A stretch of DNA of 64,000 nucleotides, taken from NCBI RefSeq assembly GCF_013459645.1, contig NZ_CP054861.1:4390001-4454000 (forward strand). The letters are read 5' to 3'. The position numbers and the translations under genes were made by a program. Positions 1-10,393 of the stretch are shown piece by piece. Every line of letters starts with the position of its first letter. Positions within the stretch are counted from its first letter, which is position 1. Source of the stretch: Martelella sp. NC20 (lineage in GTDB: Bacteria; Pseudomonadota; Alphaproteobacteria; Rhizobiales; Rhizobiaceae). The notes under the pieces are model-generated. The model was not told the origin of the DNA. It ran no database searches and was given only the letters and a program-made list of their open reading frames with translations.

Positions 1-636
1 AAAGGCCGCCGCTGCGCGATCCACTGGGAAAACATGCCGGGCTTTACCGAGACCTGGCCGGAAATCGAGGCGCATGCCGATCTGTTCGTGATCGACCGCA
101 ACATCTATACGTCCGCCGGCGGCACCGCCTCGCTCGACATGATCCTGCATCTCATCGGCCGGGAATTCGGCGAGGGGCTGGTCAACGCGATCTGCGAGCA
201 GGCGCTGACCGACCGGGTGCGCCTGTCATCCGAACGCCAGCGCCTGCCGCTGCGTGCCCGTCTCGGCGTCCAGAACGGCAAGGTGCTGCAGATCATCGAG
301 TTGATGGAGGCAAATCTTGCCGAACCGCTGTCGCTGATCGAGATCGCCGACGCGGTCGGGCTGTCGCGCCGCCAGATCGAGCGGTTGTACCGCCAGGAAA
401 TGGGGCGCTCGCCGGCGCGCTACTACCTTGAAATCCGGCTCGACCGCGCCCGCCGTCTTCTGGCGCAATCGACCATGCCGATCGTGGACGTTGCGGTTGC
501 ATGCGGTTTCGTCTCGGCCTCGCATTTTTCCAAATGCTACCGCGAGATCTACCAGTGTTCCCCCCAGCAGGAACGCGCCCAGCGCCGCCAGGCCCGCATG
601 TCGGTGCGCGAAGCCGCGATTGGGCTGGCGGTCTGA
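1..636 (+). CDS. GlxA-family AraC-type transcriptional regulator, 5'-truncated by window edge
   Basis: The frame is open from base 1, so the true start lies outside the window; an ATG at 34 is internal. The visible N-terminal part (G-R-R-C-A-I-H-W-E-N) matches the end of the DJ-1/PfpI-like domain of GlxA-type regulators. The last 110 or so residues form the two AraC helix-turn-helix units: one around L-S-L-I-E-I-A-D-A-V-G-L-S-R-R-Q, the second around I-V-D-V-A-V-A-C-G-F-V-S-A-S-H-F-S-K. Relatives sense small metabolites through the DJ-1 domain and activate catabolic genes, often for glycine betaine or amino compounds. The ligand cannot be read here because most of the sensor domain is missing. 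The gene is convergent with prmA, leaving 24 bases between the stops. Confidence 0.9.
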   Translation, partial: KGRRCAIHWENMPGFTETWPEIEAHADLFVIDRNIYTSAGGTASLDMILHLIGREFGEGLVNAICEQALTDRVRLSSERQRLPLRARLGVQNGKVLQIIELMEANLAEPLSLIEIADAVGLSRRQIERLYRQEMGRSPARYYLEIRLDRARRLLAQSTMPIVDVAVACGFVSASHFSKCYREIYQCSPQQERAQRRQARMSVREAAIGLAV

Positions 637-660
637 CGCAAGCCGTTAACCGGCCCTGCC

Positions 661-1542
661 CTACCCCCTGAGCAGCAGCGTCACCCAGCCGTTGCGCCAA
701 TAGGTGCGCTCGTGGCGCATGCCCTGGGTGCGATAGGCGGAAAGCACCTTCCAGCGCTGTTCGGCCAGAATGCCGGAGAGGATGACCGCCCCGCCCGGCG
801 CAAGATTGCGCTTCACGCCCGGCGCGAGCCTCATCAGCGGACGGGCGAGAATATTGGCGATGATCAGGTCGAAAGGCGCGTACGCGGCGAACGCCGCATG
901 GTGAAAGCCGGGCGCGGTGACGAAATCGATGCCGGAGACGATGCCGTTCGCGCGCGCATTGTCGCGCGCCACGGCGACGGCGACAGGATCGATATCGGTC
1001 GCCAGTATCGGGATCGGGCGCAGTTTGCGCACCGCCATCGCCAAAACGCCCGTGCCCGTGCCAAGATCGAGCGCGCTTCGTGGCCATTCGGCCTTCAGCA
1101 CGGTATCGATCATTTCGAGGCAGCCGCTGGTGGTGCCGTGATGACCGGTTCCGAACGCCTGCCCCGCCTCGATTTCGATGGCGATATCGCCGGCGCGGCG
1201 ATGATGGCGATCATGCGAACCGTGAACCAGAAAGCGACCGGCGCGCACCGGCTTCAGCCCTTCCAGCGATTTCGCGATCCAGTCGATGTCCGCGATCACT
1301 TCCTTCTCGATCGCCGGGCCGCTCTCGTCATAAACGGCCTTCAGCGCATCCGCGAAGATCGCCCTCAGCGCCTCTTCCTCATCGGCTTCGAGATAGACCG
1401 AAGCTTCCCAGCGATCGGCCTTCTCGTCGATTTCCATGGTCGCCAGCGCATAGGGCTCCTCGCCGATTGCTGCGGAAAGCGCGTCGAGCACCCGCCCCGC
1501 GCCGGCTTCACTGGTGGTGACGTAAAGTCTGATCTGGCTCAC
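661..1542 (-). CDS. prmA: Ribosomal protein L11 methyltransferase PrmA
   Basis: PrmA uses S-adenosylmethionine to trimethylate ribosomal protein L11 in the cytoplasm. The 293-residue product has the N-terminal L11-recognition part (S-Q-I-R-L-Y-V start; M-E-I-D-E-K) and a class I methyltransferase domain with G-T-G-H-H-G-T-T, then the SAM loop L-D-L-G-T-G-T-G-V-L-A and the N-I-L motif. I chose the GTG at 1542 because AAAGG lies at a normal spacing upstream and relatives begin at this S-x-I-R-L-Y-V sequence. The longer frame to 1620 would be encoded by a palindromic repeat element and is unlikely. L11 methylation is generally not essential, so the gene is housekeeping but often dispensable. Confidence 0.95.
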   Translation of the reverse strand: MSQIRLYVTTSEAGAGRVLDALSAAIGEEPYALATMEIDEKADRWEASVYLEADEEEALRAIFADALKAVYDESGPAIEKEVIADIDWIAKSLEGLKPVRAGRFLVHGSHDRHHRRAGDIAIEIEAGQAFGTGHHGTTSGCLEMIDTVLKAEWPRSALDLGTGTGVLAMAVRKLRPIPILATDIDPVAVAVARDNARANGIVSGIDFVTAPGFHHAAFAAYAPFDLIIANILARPLMRLAPGVKRNLAPGGAVILSGILAEQRWKVLSAYRTQGMRHERTYWRNGWVTLLLRG

Positions 1543-1560
1543 TGACCGGCCTTTCATGGA

Positions 1561-1668
1561 ATCCAGAGCATTTCCAGTGACAATCGGGGCACAGGAAATG
1601 CTCTGTCTCTCTGTTTTCACGCGCGTCCGGACGGAAAACCGGCATCCACTTTTCCTGGACGCGCTCTA
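1561..1668. repeat. RIME-like palindromic intergenic element, copy 1
   Basis: Two hairpins lie side by side. The first pairs 1565-1575 (AGAGCATTTCC) with 1594-1604. The second pairs 1621-1628 (GCGCGTCC) with 1657-1664 and has the core AAAACCGGCATCCACTTTTCC in its loop. The same second hairpin recurs at 2840-2893 and, more diverged, at 8524-8568. This layout resembles the rhizobial intergenic mosaic elements (RIME). It sits between prmA and the SCO1-family gene. Confidence 0.75.
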
Positions 1669-1717
1669 TCCCGACCGCGATAAGCCGCCGGGCAGGCAAT
1701 GGCAAGGCCGGGACCCG

Positions 1718-2314
1718 TCAGTTGATCAGGTTTTCGAGCTTCTGGACCGCGACATCGGGGGCTTCGCCATAGGCGATCGTGCCCTTCAGTACACCGCCAT
1801 CATCGAGCAGAAACACCGAGGCATTGTGGTTCATCGTGTAGTCGCCGTCCGGCTGATCGGGATCGAGCGGCACTTTTTCATAATAGATGCCGAACTTGTC
1901 GAGCGCCGCGCGCACCTTGTCGGGATCGCCGGAAATCGCCCCGATCCGGTCGGAAACGTTGGAAAGGTAGAGTTCCATGGTTTCCGGCGTATCGCGCTCC
2001 GGGTCCACCGATATCCAGTAGGCGTTGATCCGGTCGCCGTCGGGATCGACCTGATGCAGCCATCCGTTCAGTTCGTAAAGCGTGGTCGGGCACACTTCCG
2101 GGCAATGGGTGAAGCCGAAGAAGATCGCGGTCGGCTTGTCGCGCAACGCCTGTTCGGTGATCGGCTCGCCATCGCCGGCGGTAAGCTGGAACGAGGGGCC
2201 GAAGGGGATGTTCATCATCTCCTCATTGGTCTCGCCAATTTCATAGACCAGCCAGATCAGCACCGCGCAAATGACAGCGACGGAAGCCCAGAGCACACGA
2301 CGAAAGGTTTTCAT
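1718..2314 (-). CDS. SCO1/SenC/PrrC family copper chaperone
   Basis: This 198-residue protein has one N-terminal membrane anchor (about residues 7-24) and a periplasmic thioredoxin fold. It carries the copper-binding C71-P-E-V-C75 pair after F-F-G-F-T-H and the distal histidine in M-N-H163-N-A-S, which are the three SCO ligands. Family members deliver copper to the CuA site of cytochrome c oxidase or act as redox factors. The ATG at 2314 is chosen because AAAGGGG precedes it; the frame runs further upstream, but there it overlaps the GFA gene. It lies 37 bases downstream of the GFA-family gene on the same strand, so the two may be co-transcribed. No cytochrome oxidase gene is in the window. 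Confidence 0.92.
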   Translation of the reverse strand: MKTFRRVLWASVAVICAVLIWLVYEIGETNEEMMNIPFGPSFQLTAGDGEPITEQALRDKPTAIFFGFTHCPEVCPTTLYELNGWLHQVDPDGDRINAYWISVDPERDTPETMELYLSNVSDRIGAISGDPDKVRAALDKFGIYYEKVPLDPDQPDGDYTMNHNASVFLLDDGGVLKGTIAYGEAPDVAVQKLENLIN

Positions 2315-2351
2315 ACCCACCCCTTTTTGCGGGGCGACGACAAGCGCCGCC

Positions 2352-2825
2352 CTATTCCTCCAGAAGACCGTGCCTGCGATGCCAGTCCTCGATCGAGAGT
2401 TCCGGATAGCCGCCGAAATGGACGTGGCCCGGGCCTTCCGGCACGTCCACCCAGTTGGCCTTCGAGTCGAGCATGATATGCACGATTTCCGGCGGATGCG
2501 GCAAGGAGGTGTCGACCGCTGCGGCAATTGGATGCACCAGTTCCGGCCAGCGCGCGTCATAGAGGTAGAGCGCGCTGCCGCAATTGCCGCAGAAATGCCG
2601 CTCGCCGTGGCTTTCGCCGTCATGCATGCGGGCGTGATAGAAACGCTTGTGCTCGCCGCCCGTCACCGCCAGCGTATCGGCGTCGGCGCCGAGGTTGATG
2701 GCGTAGCCGCCGCCACCGGCGTGCTTGCGGCAGATGCTGCAATAGCAGCGCATATAGGGGTATGGCGTACGGCTTTCGACCGAATAGGAAACCTTGCCGC
2801 ACTGACAGCTCGCTTCAAGTCTCAT
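2352..2825 (-). CDS. GFA/CENP-V family zinc protein (glutathione-dependent formaldehyde-activating fold)
   Basis: The 157-residue protein has the GFA cysteine pattern: C7-Q-C9, then C27-Y-C29-S-I-C32, then C79-G-N-C82. In this family these bind structural and catalytic zinc. The founding member Gfa speeds formation of S-hydroxymethylglutathione from formaldehyde, but most family members have no proven substrate, so the name should be read as a fold assignment. The gene precedes the SCO1-family gene in a probable two-gene unit. Downstream of creA's stop there is a palindromic element that separates this gene from creA. Confidence 0.9.
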   Translation of the reverse strand: MRLEASCQCGKVSYSVESRTPYPYMRCYCSICRKHAGGGGYAINLGADADTLAVTGGEHKRFYHARMHDGESHGERHFCGNCGSALYLYDARWPELVHPIAAAVDTSLPHPPEIVHIMLDSKANWVDVPEGPGHVHFGGYPELSIEDWHRRHGLLEE

Positions 2826-2839
2826 GACGCCCTCCTGGT

Positions 2840-2893
2840 CGTTTTACGCGCGGCCGGACGAAAAACCGGCATCCACTTTTCCTGGCCGCGCTT
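2840..2893. repeat. RIME-like palindromic element, copy 2 (second hairpin only)
   Basis: The arms GCGCGGCC (2848-2855) and GGCCGCGC (2884-2891) flank the same core as copy 1. The element ends against the stop codon of creA, so it may also protect or end the creA transcript. The first hairpin of the full element is absent. Confidence 0.65.
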
Positions 2894-3374
2894 ATTGCGG
2901 CGCGCCATTCTCCCACACGATATCCTGGCCATAAAGCGGCACGGTCGACATCGACATCTTGGCCGAGCCCTCGGTGATCTCGCGGGTGTGGGCGAGATAG
3001 ATCAGGGTCTGGTTCGCCTTGTCATAGATGCGCTTGATGACGAGTTGCTTGAAGATCAGCGAGCGCCCTTCCCGGAAGACCTCCTCGCCATTCATGTCGA
3101 GATCGATTTCGCCGATCCTGATAGGCCCGGTCTGACGGCAGGCGATGGAGGAATTCGACGGATCTTCGAACCAGTTGCCCTTCGACAGCCGGTCGATGAT
3201 CGAACGGTCGAAATAGGCGATGTGGCAGGTCACGCCCTCGACTTCAGGGTCATGCAAGGCTTCGATGAGAATATCGTTGCCGACCCAGTCGACCCCGACC
3301 TCGCCGACCTGTTCCGCCTGCGCAAGACCCGCCATAAACAGACCCGCACAAAGGGCAACGCCAAACCGCTTCAT
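2892..3374 (-). CDS. creA: CreA family periplasmic protein
   Basis: The 160-residue product begins with a clear signal peptide ending A-Q-A at about residue 20. It matches the CreA family along its length: V-G-V-D-W-V-G-N-D near the N-terminus, V-T-C-H-I-A-Y-F-D-R, and two cysteines that could pair. CreA is widespread in proteobacteria and has no established biochemical function; the name comes from the Escherichia coli creABCD locus. No creBCD two-component genes are next to it here, which is usual for alphaproteobacteria. The gene is monocistronic by layout, with a repeat element on each side. Confidence 0.9.
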   Translation of the reverse strand: MKRFGVALCAGLFMAGLAQAEQVGEVGVDWVGNDILIEALHDPEVEGVTCHIAYFDRSIIDRLSKGNWFEDPSNSSIACRQTGPIRIGEIDLDMNGEEVFREGRSLIFKQLVIKRIYDKANQTLIYLAHTREITEGSAKMSMSTVPLYGQDIVWENGAPQ

Positions 3375-3480
3375 ATCGAAACTCCCTGAAAATCCGTTCT
3401 CTCAAGATAGGTGGTTGCTGACGCTATACAAGCGGCTGAGGTCTGAGACGGCAGGCGATTGCATAGTTGCTGTGCGGCTC

Positions 3481-3640
3481 GCTCCCAATACTCTCTCCCG
3501 CCTGCGGGAGAGATACCCCCGAAAGGGGGAGTGAGGGTGAAGCAGCGTGTCAGTCTTGTGAGGGCTTCCGTATTGATAGACTCCCCCCTCACTGTCGCTG
3601 TCGCGACATCTCTCCCCTCCGGGGCGAGAAGATTGGGGGC
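3481..3640. repeat. Long palindromic intergenic repeat, subfamily B-I, copy 1
   Basis: This about 155-bp element fills the 305-bp gap between creA and ligA. Its ends carry nested palindromes (CTCTCCCGCCTGCGGGAGAG; TCTCGCCCCGGAGGGGAGA on the other strand). The centre holds CACTGTCGCTGTCGCGACA. The reverse complement matches 51277-51432 almost end to end, so the two are copies of one element in opposite orientation. Confidence 0.85.
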
Positions 3641-3679
3641 TGTGCGGAGAAGCCAAATATACCGCCCGCCCAGAACGGA

Positions 3680-5857
<2,178 letters not shown>

Positions 5858-5949
5858 TTAGAGCGGTTTGCTCAGAAATGGAAGCCGGTTGATGGCGATG
5901 GCGCTGCCGCCTTCGATGAGCTTCGTTCGAAACCGGGCCTCGCAGCCCA

Positions 5950-6090
5950 CAATCTCCCCCCTTGAGGGGGAGATGTCGCGAAAGCGACAGAGGGGGTATG
6001 GGCGTAAACCGCAGACGCCGTGCTCTCGGAGAGGGTTCACCCCTCTCTGCCCCTGTCGGGGCATCTCTCCCTCAAGGGGAGAGATTGAGG
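5950..6090. repeat. Long palindromic intergenic repeat, subfamily B-II, copy 1
   Basis: The element fills most of the 312-bp gap between ligA and the EEP gene. Its ends are ATCTCCCCCCTTGAGGGGGA and TCTCTCCCTCAAGGGGAGA, with GTCGCGAAAGCGAC and CCCCTGTCGGGG inner palindromes. It matches the reverse complement of 42103-42244 over its length. It shares the general design of the 3481 and 51277 copies but forms a separate subfamily. Confidence 0.85.
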
Positions 6091-6139
6091 CTGATGGGCA
6101 TAAGAATCAACTGAAAGCCCGGGCGGGCTGCGCGTTCGT

Positions 6140-6982
6140 TCACCCAGAAGCCCGCGCCACCGTCGTCGCATCGGGCTCACCGCTCAAGACCCCGGTATCG
6201 AGCAGCGCCGTCAGCGGCAGGTGGTCGGACGCGACGCGGGCGAGCAGCGAATCATGGGCGGCGAGGTCGGCCACCAGATTGTCGCGATTGGCGATGATGC
6301 GGTCGAGGGCCAGAACCGGCCAGCGCGCCGGAAAGCTCGCCCTGGCCGGCGGCAGCGCGCCGAAGCTGTCCTCGAACCGGCGCAGCGCCGAACCATTGCC
6401 GAGCCGCCACTCATTCATGTCGCCCATGATCAGCGTCGGCGTTTCCGCGCGATTGCCGAGCAGGCCGAGAATGTGATCGGCCTGCTGTCGGCGCGAGGCC
6501 CGGAACAGACCGAGATGAACGGCGACCACACGCAGAGTGATGCCGTTCTTGAGTTCGATTTCGGTCAGCAGCGCGCCGCGCGGCTCCAGTCCCGGCAGCT
6601 TCTCGCGGTGAATGTCGCGCACCGCGCCATCGCGGAACAACAGCACATTGCCGTGCCAGCCATGGGCGCGCACGCTCGCCTCCGCCGGCACGGCGACCAG
6701 CCCGGTCTCGGCCTCGATACGCTTGAGGTCCAGAAGCCCGGTGCGCTCACCGAAACGGGTGTCGGCCTCCTGAAGGGCGATCAGATCGGCGCCGATCTCG
6801 CGGATCACCTCGAAGGTGCGGTCGGGATCGAAACGGCCGTCGACGCCGACGCATTTATGGACATTGTAGGTCGCGACCCTGAGCCCCGCGCCTGCGATCG
6901 GCACGGCCTCGTCCGGGCGTTTTCCGTTTTCACGGAAGGAGCGCAGCAAGGCATTGGCAAGCGGAGATTTCATCGGGCTCAT
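6140..6982 (-). CDS. Endonuclease/exonuclease/phosphatase (EEP) family protein
   Basis: The 280-residue product carries the EEP (DNase I-like) motifs in order: L-R-V-A-T-Y-N-V-H near residue 34, L-Q-E-A-D (metal-binding glutamate), H-L-G-L, M-G-D-M-N-E-W, and S-D-H-L-P-L at the C-terminus. The fold covers nucleases, phospholipid and inositide phosphatases and sphingomyelinases, so the substrate is open. There is no signal peptide. It follows the cardiolipin synthase gene by 40 bases on the same strand, and in relatives the two are commonly adjacent. This suggests, but does not show, a role on phospholipid. The start at 6982 lacks a strong Shine-Dalgarno sequence; a second ATG at 6973 is possible. 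Confidence 0.85.
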   Translation of the reverse strand: MSPMKSPLANALLRSFRENGKRPDEAVPIAGAGLRVATYNVHKCVGVDGRFDPDRTFEVIREIGADLIALQEADTRFGERTGLLDLKRIEAETGLVAVPAEASVRAHGWHGNVLLFRDGAVRDIHREKLPGLEPRGALLTEIELKNGITLRVVAVHLGLFRASRRQQADHILGLLGNRAETPTLIMGDMNEWRLGNGSALRRFEDSFGALPPARASFPARWPVLALDRIIANRDNLVADLAAHDSLLARVASDHLPLTALLDTGVLSGEPDATTVARASG

Positions 6983-7022
6983 GTTTCACACGCAGTTCAA
7001 TGACCATGAATATGGGCAGTTT

Positions 7023-8465
7023 TCAGAGATACGGCAATCCCAACCAGAAAATCCGGTCGCGGAGCCGGTAGGGGAACGGCCTGCTTTTCAGCTTCGCGAT
7101 CGTCACCTCGGTGGAATTGGCCCGCGCGGCGCCGATGCGGGCCTGAAGCTCGGCGGCAAAGCCGGTGTCGAAGACTTCGAGATCGGTTTCGAAGTTCAGC
7201 CGCAGCGACCGCGAATCGAGATTGGACGAGCCGAGATAGGACCAGCGCCCATCGATCGTCATCAGCTTGGAATGGTTGAACGGCCCGTTGTCGCGCCAGA
7301 TCCGGCAGCCGCCTTCCAGTATCTCCTCGAACTGCGCCGTCATGGCCTTGTCGACGAGCCCCAGATTGTTCTTGCCCGGCACGATGATATCGACGGCGAC
7401 GCCGCGCTTTGCGGCTGTTGCCAGCGCGGACAGGAGGTCGCGATCGGGCAGGAAATAGGGCGACATGATCATCACGCTGTCTTGCGCCACCGAAAGCGCG
7501 CCGATGATCATGCTGTTGTTGTTGCCGAGATTGCGATCCGGTCCGGACGGCACGACGCGGGCGATCACGCCCTCATGGGTTTCCGGGGCGGAAACCTTCC
7601 AGGCCGGACCATCGAGCTTTTCACGGGTTTCGAAAAACCAGTCGGCGGCAGCCACGGTGAAATAGTCGCCCGCGGCCGCGCCGCGCAGCCTGAAATGGGT
7701 ATCGTGGGCGGCGTTCGGGCCGGTAAAGGCCGCGCGGATATTCATGCCGCCGGCGAAAACCGTTTCGCCGTCGATCACCAGAATTTTGCGGTGGGTGCGC
7801 AGATTTGCATAGGGCAGCCGCATTTTCAAAAGCACGGCGCCGTTGAAGGTCGCGACCCGGATGCCGCGTTCGCGCAGAAGCGATGTGATGCGCGGGCGGG
7901 AATAGCGCGCGCCGATGGAATCGACGAGAATCCGCACCTCGACGCCGCGCTTGACCGCCGCATCGAGACTGTCGACAAACCGGCGGCCGATAGCGTCGGA
8001 ATCGAAGATATAGGTTTCCATCAGGATCGAGCGCTCGGCCTTGTCGATCGCCTCCAGCATGGCGGCATAGGCCTCGTCGCCCGTTTCCAGCAGGTGAATG
8101 GCATTGCCTTCGGTCGCCGGCATGCCCGAGACGCGGTTGCCGAGGTTCCACATCGCCCCCATGCGCGAACCGAAGGCGGAGACGATCGCCGCACGCTCTA
8201 CATGGTGCTCCTTCTCCTCATTGGCGACGGCGGCGGGCACATTGCCGCGCTTGTCGAGGATCGAGGCCCGGCGCATCCGGTTGATACCGGCAACCGCATA
8301 GATCGCGGCGCCCAGAAGCGGCGACAGCATGATCACGCCGACCCAGCCGATCGCGGCGCGCACCTCATCCTTGGTCATCGCGGCATGGATCGCCGCGGTC
8401 GCGCCGAGAAGGAAGGAAATCACCGCCAGAATATGCGGCCAGTAATGTTCCAGAAAAGTCTCCAT
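7023..8465 (-). CDS. cls: Cardiolipin synthase (phospholipase D superfamily)
   Basis: The 480-residue product has two N-terminal membrane helices (about residues 8-28 and 40-60) followed by two phospholipase D domains. The first HKD motif is H225-R-K227 with D232; the second is H398-S-K400 with D405, both followed by the usual small-residue stretch. This is the architecture of ClsA-type enzymes, which condense two phosphatidylglycerols into cardiolipin plus glycerol at the inner membrane. It heads a two-gene unit with the EEP-family gene. A RIME-like element lies directly upstream. Confidence 0.92.
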   Translation of the reverse strand: METFLEHYWPHILAVISFLLGATAAIHAAMTKDEVRAAIGWVGVIMLSPLLGAAIYAVAGINRMRRASILDKRGNVPAAVANEEKEHHVERAAIVSAFGSRMGAMWNLGNRVSGMPATEGNAIHLLETGDEAYAAMLEAIDKAERSILMETYIFDSDAIGRRFVDSLDAAVKRGVEVRILVDSIGARYSRPRITSLLRERGIRVATFNGAVLLKMRLPYANLRTHRKILVIDGETVFAGGMNIRAAFTGPNAAHDTHFRLRGAAAGDYFTVAAADWFFETREKLDGPAWKVSAPETHEGVIARVVPSGPDRNLGNNNSMIIGALSVAQDSVMIMSPYFLPDRDLLSALATAAKRGVAVDIIVPGKNNLGLVDKAMTAQFEEILEGGCRIWRDNGPFNHSKLMTIDGRWSYLGSSNLDSRSLRLNFETDLEVFDTGFAAELQARIGAARANSTEVTIAKLKSRPFPYRLRDRIFWLGLPYL

Positions 8466-8483
8466 CGACGGCAGTCCCCTTGT

Positions 8484-8570
8484 TCTGGAGCATCGCCCGA
8501 TGCTCCAGATTCTTCATTTTGACGCGTCGGGTTAACGAAAAACCGGATTCCACTTTTTCGCCCGACGCTC
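8484..8570. repeat. RIME-like palindromic element, copy 3
   Basis: The first hairpin is a perfect 11-bp inverted repeat, CTGGAGCATCG (8485-8495) with 8498-8508. The second pairs GCGTCGGG (8524-8531) with 8561-8568 and encloses the family core AACCGGATTCCACTTTTT. It lies in the 231-bp gap between recN (end at 8697) and cls (start at 8465), close to cls. Confidence 0.75.
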
Positions 8571-8696
8571 GATATGCCGCCGGAAAATGGAGGCGATTAT
8601 TCTGTCCGTCAACGTCGCCGCCCTCAATCGCCCCTTGAGGGGACATTGCCGGAAGCGGTTCCGCATTCGTCTTCATCCTATATCAGCAAACACCGA

Positions 8697-10364
8697 TCAG
8701 CCATCGCCGGCCAGCAGTTTCGCCGCCGCCGCGCGCGCCTCCGCCGTAACCTTGGCGCCGGCCAGCATCCGGGCGATCTCCTCCTGGCGGGCTTCCGGAC
8801 CGATCACCTCGACAAGGGTGCTGACGGTATCCTTGCCACGGTCGCCCTTGGATATCAGGAAATGTCCGCCGGCACGGGCGGCCACCTGCGGGGCATGGGT
8901 CACGGAAAGCACCTGGACATTCTCGGCCAGCCGCTTCAGTCGCTGGCCGATCGCGTCCGCCACCGCGCCGCCGACGCCGGTGTCGATCTCGTCGAAGACC
9001 AGGGTCGGCGCCGAGCCCTTGTCGGCAAGCGCGACCTTCAGCGCCAGCAGGAAACGCGAGAGTTCGCCGCCGGAGGCGACCTTCATGATCGGTCCCGCCC
9101 TGGTGCCCGGATTGGTCTGAACCTCGAAGGAGACGGTATCGATGCCTTCCGCGCCAGCCGCGTCGTCGTCGGCCGAGACCACGGCGGTAAAACGGGCCCG
9201 CTCCAGCTTCAGCGCCGGCAGTTCCGCCATCACGGCGGCGCTCAACTGCTCTCCAGCCACCATGCGGCGTGATGACAACGCGCGCGCGGCCGAAAAATAG
9301 GCGGATTCGGCGACCGTCACCGCCTCGGTCAGCGCCGCAAGCTTCGCCTCGCCGGCGTCGAGTTCATCCAGATCGGCGACCATGCGCTCGGCAAGGGCGG
9401 GAAGCTCGGTGACCGGCACGCTGTATTTGCGCGCGGCGCCCCGCAGCGCAAACAGCCGTTCCTCGGTGCGTTCCAGCTCTTTCGGATCGAAGGCGGCGCG
9501 ATCGAGGGCGGCCTCGACCTCCATCTGCGCGCTGGAGAGCTTTTCAAGCGCTGCATCCAGCAGCTCGACCGTCTCCTCCAGAAGCCCCGGCGCCTCGTGC
9601 GACTTGCGTTCGAGCCGCCGCACCAGCGAGGCGATCATCGGAACCGGCGAGGCATTGCCGTTCAGAAATTCCAGCGCCTCGGCGATATCGCCGGCAATCC
9701 GCTCGGATTTCATCATATTCGCGCGCTTTTCGGCCAGCGCGTCTTCCTCGCCGTCGACCGGCGCAAGCTCCTGAAGCTCGTCCACGGAGGCGCGCAGATA
9801 ATCCGCCTCGCGCATCGCCGCCTCGATATGGGCCCGGTGCTGCTTCAGCTTGCGCTCCGTGTCCTTCCAGCCGCGATAGAGGCCGGCCACAAACTCGGCA
9901 TCGCCCGTCAGCCCGCCGAATGCATCGAGCAGGCGGCGGTGGCCATCGGTGTCGATCAGCGCGCGTTCGTCATGCTGTCCGTGGATTTCCACGAGCAGCC
10001 GGCCGGCCTGGCGCATCATCTGCACGCTCACAGACCGGTCGTTGATGAAGGCGCGGGTGCGGCCATCGGCGGATTGCATGCGCCGGAAGATCAGGTCGCC
10101 ATCGTCATCGAGATCGTTTTCGCGCAGATGAAGCCGCGCCGGGTGATCCGTCGGCACATCGAACACCGCGATCACCTGCCCGGACTCCTGCCCGTGACGC
10201 ACCAATGCGCCATCGCCGCGCGCGCCGAGCGCGAGCGAAAGGCTGTCGAGCAGAATGGATTTTCCCGCGCCGGTCTCACCGGTCAACACCGAAAGACCCG
10301 CGCCGAGGTCAAGCTCCAGCCGCTCGATCAAAACGATGTCCCGAATGGAAAGCTGGACGAGCAT
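8697..10364 (-). CDS. recN: DNA repair protein RecN
   Basis: RecN is an SMC-like ATPase that acts early in double-strand break repair. The 555-residue product starts L-V-Q-L-S-I-R-D-I-V-L-I-E and has Walker A G-E-T-G-A-G-K-S at about residues 29-36. A long coiled coil fills the middle, including the Q-x-D-x-x-R-A-F-I-N-D strand and H-G-Q-H-D. Near the C-terminus are the ABC signature S-G-G-E-L-S-R-F-L-L-A and Walker B L-V-F-D-E-I-D-T-G-V. I place the start at the ATG at 10364, 30 bases after the bamD stop, because the family begins here; the frame upstream of it is inside bamD. It is probably read from the bamD transcript. Confidence 0.96.
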   Translation of the reverse strand: MLVQLSIRDIVLIERLELDLGAGLSVLTGETGAGKSILLDSLSLALGARGDGALVRHGQESGQVIAVFDVPTDHPARLHLRENDLDDDGDLIFRRMQSADGRTRAFINDRSVSVQMMRQAGRLLVEIHGQHDERALIDTDGHRRLLDAFGGLTGDAEFVAGLYRGWKDTERKLKQHRAHIEAAMREADYLRASVDELQELAPVDGEEDALAEKRANMMKSERIAGDIAEALEFLNGNASPVPMIASLVRRLERKSHEAPGLLEETVELLDAALEKLSSAQMEVEAALDRAAFDPKELERTEERLFALRGAARKYSVPVTELPALAERMVADLDELDAGEAKLAALTEAVTVAESAYFSAARALSSRRMVAGEQLSAAVMAELPALKLERARFTAVVSADDDAAGAEGIDTVSFEVQTNPGTRAGPIMKVASGGELSRFLLALKVALADKGSAPTLVFDEIDTGVGGAVADAIGQRLKRLAENVQVLSVTHAPQVAARAGGHFLISKGDRGKDTVSTLVEVIGPEARQEEIARMLAGAKVTAEARAAAAKLLAGDG

Positions 10365-10393
10365 GTTGTTCGCGCCCTGGCGAATGCGCCGGT

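Noticed and set aside
1543..1620. N-terminal extension of PrmA
   Set aside because: It is encoded by the RIME-like element and absent from the family; the GTG at 1542 has its own ribosome-binding site.
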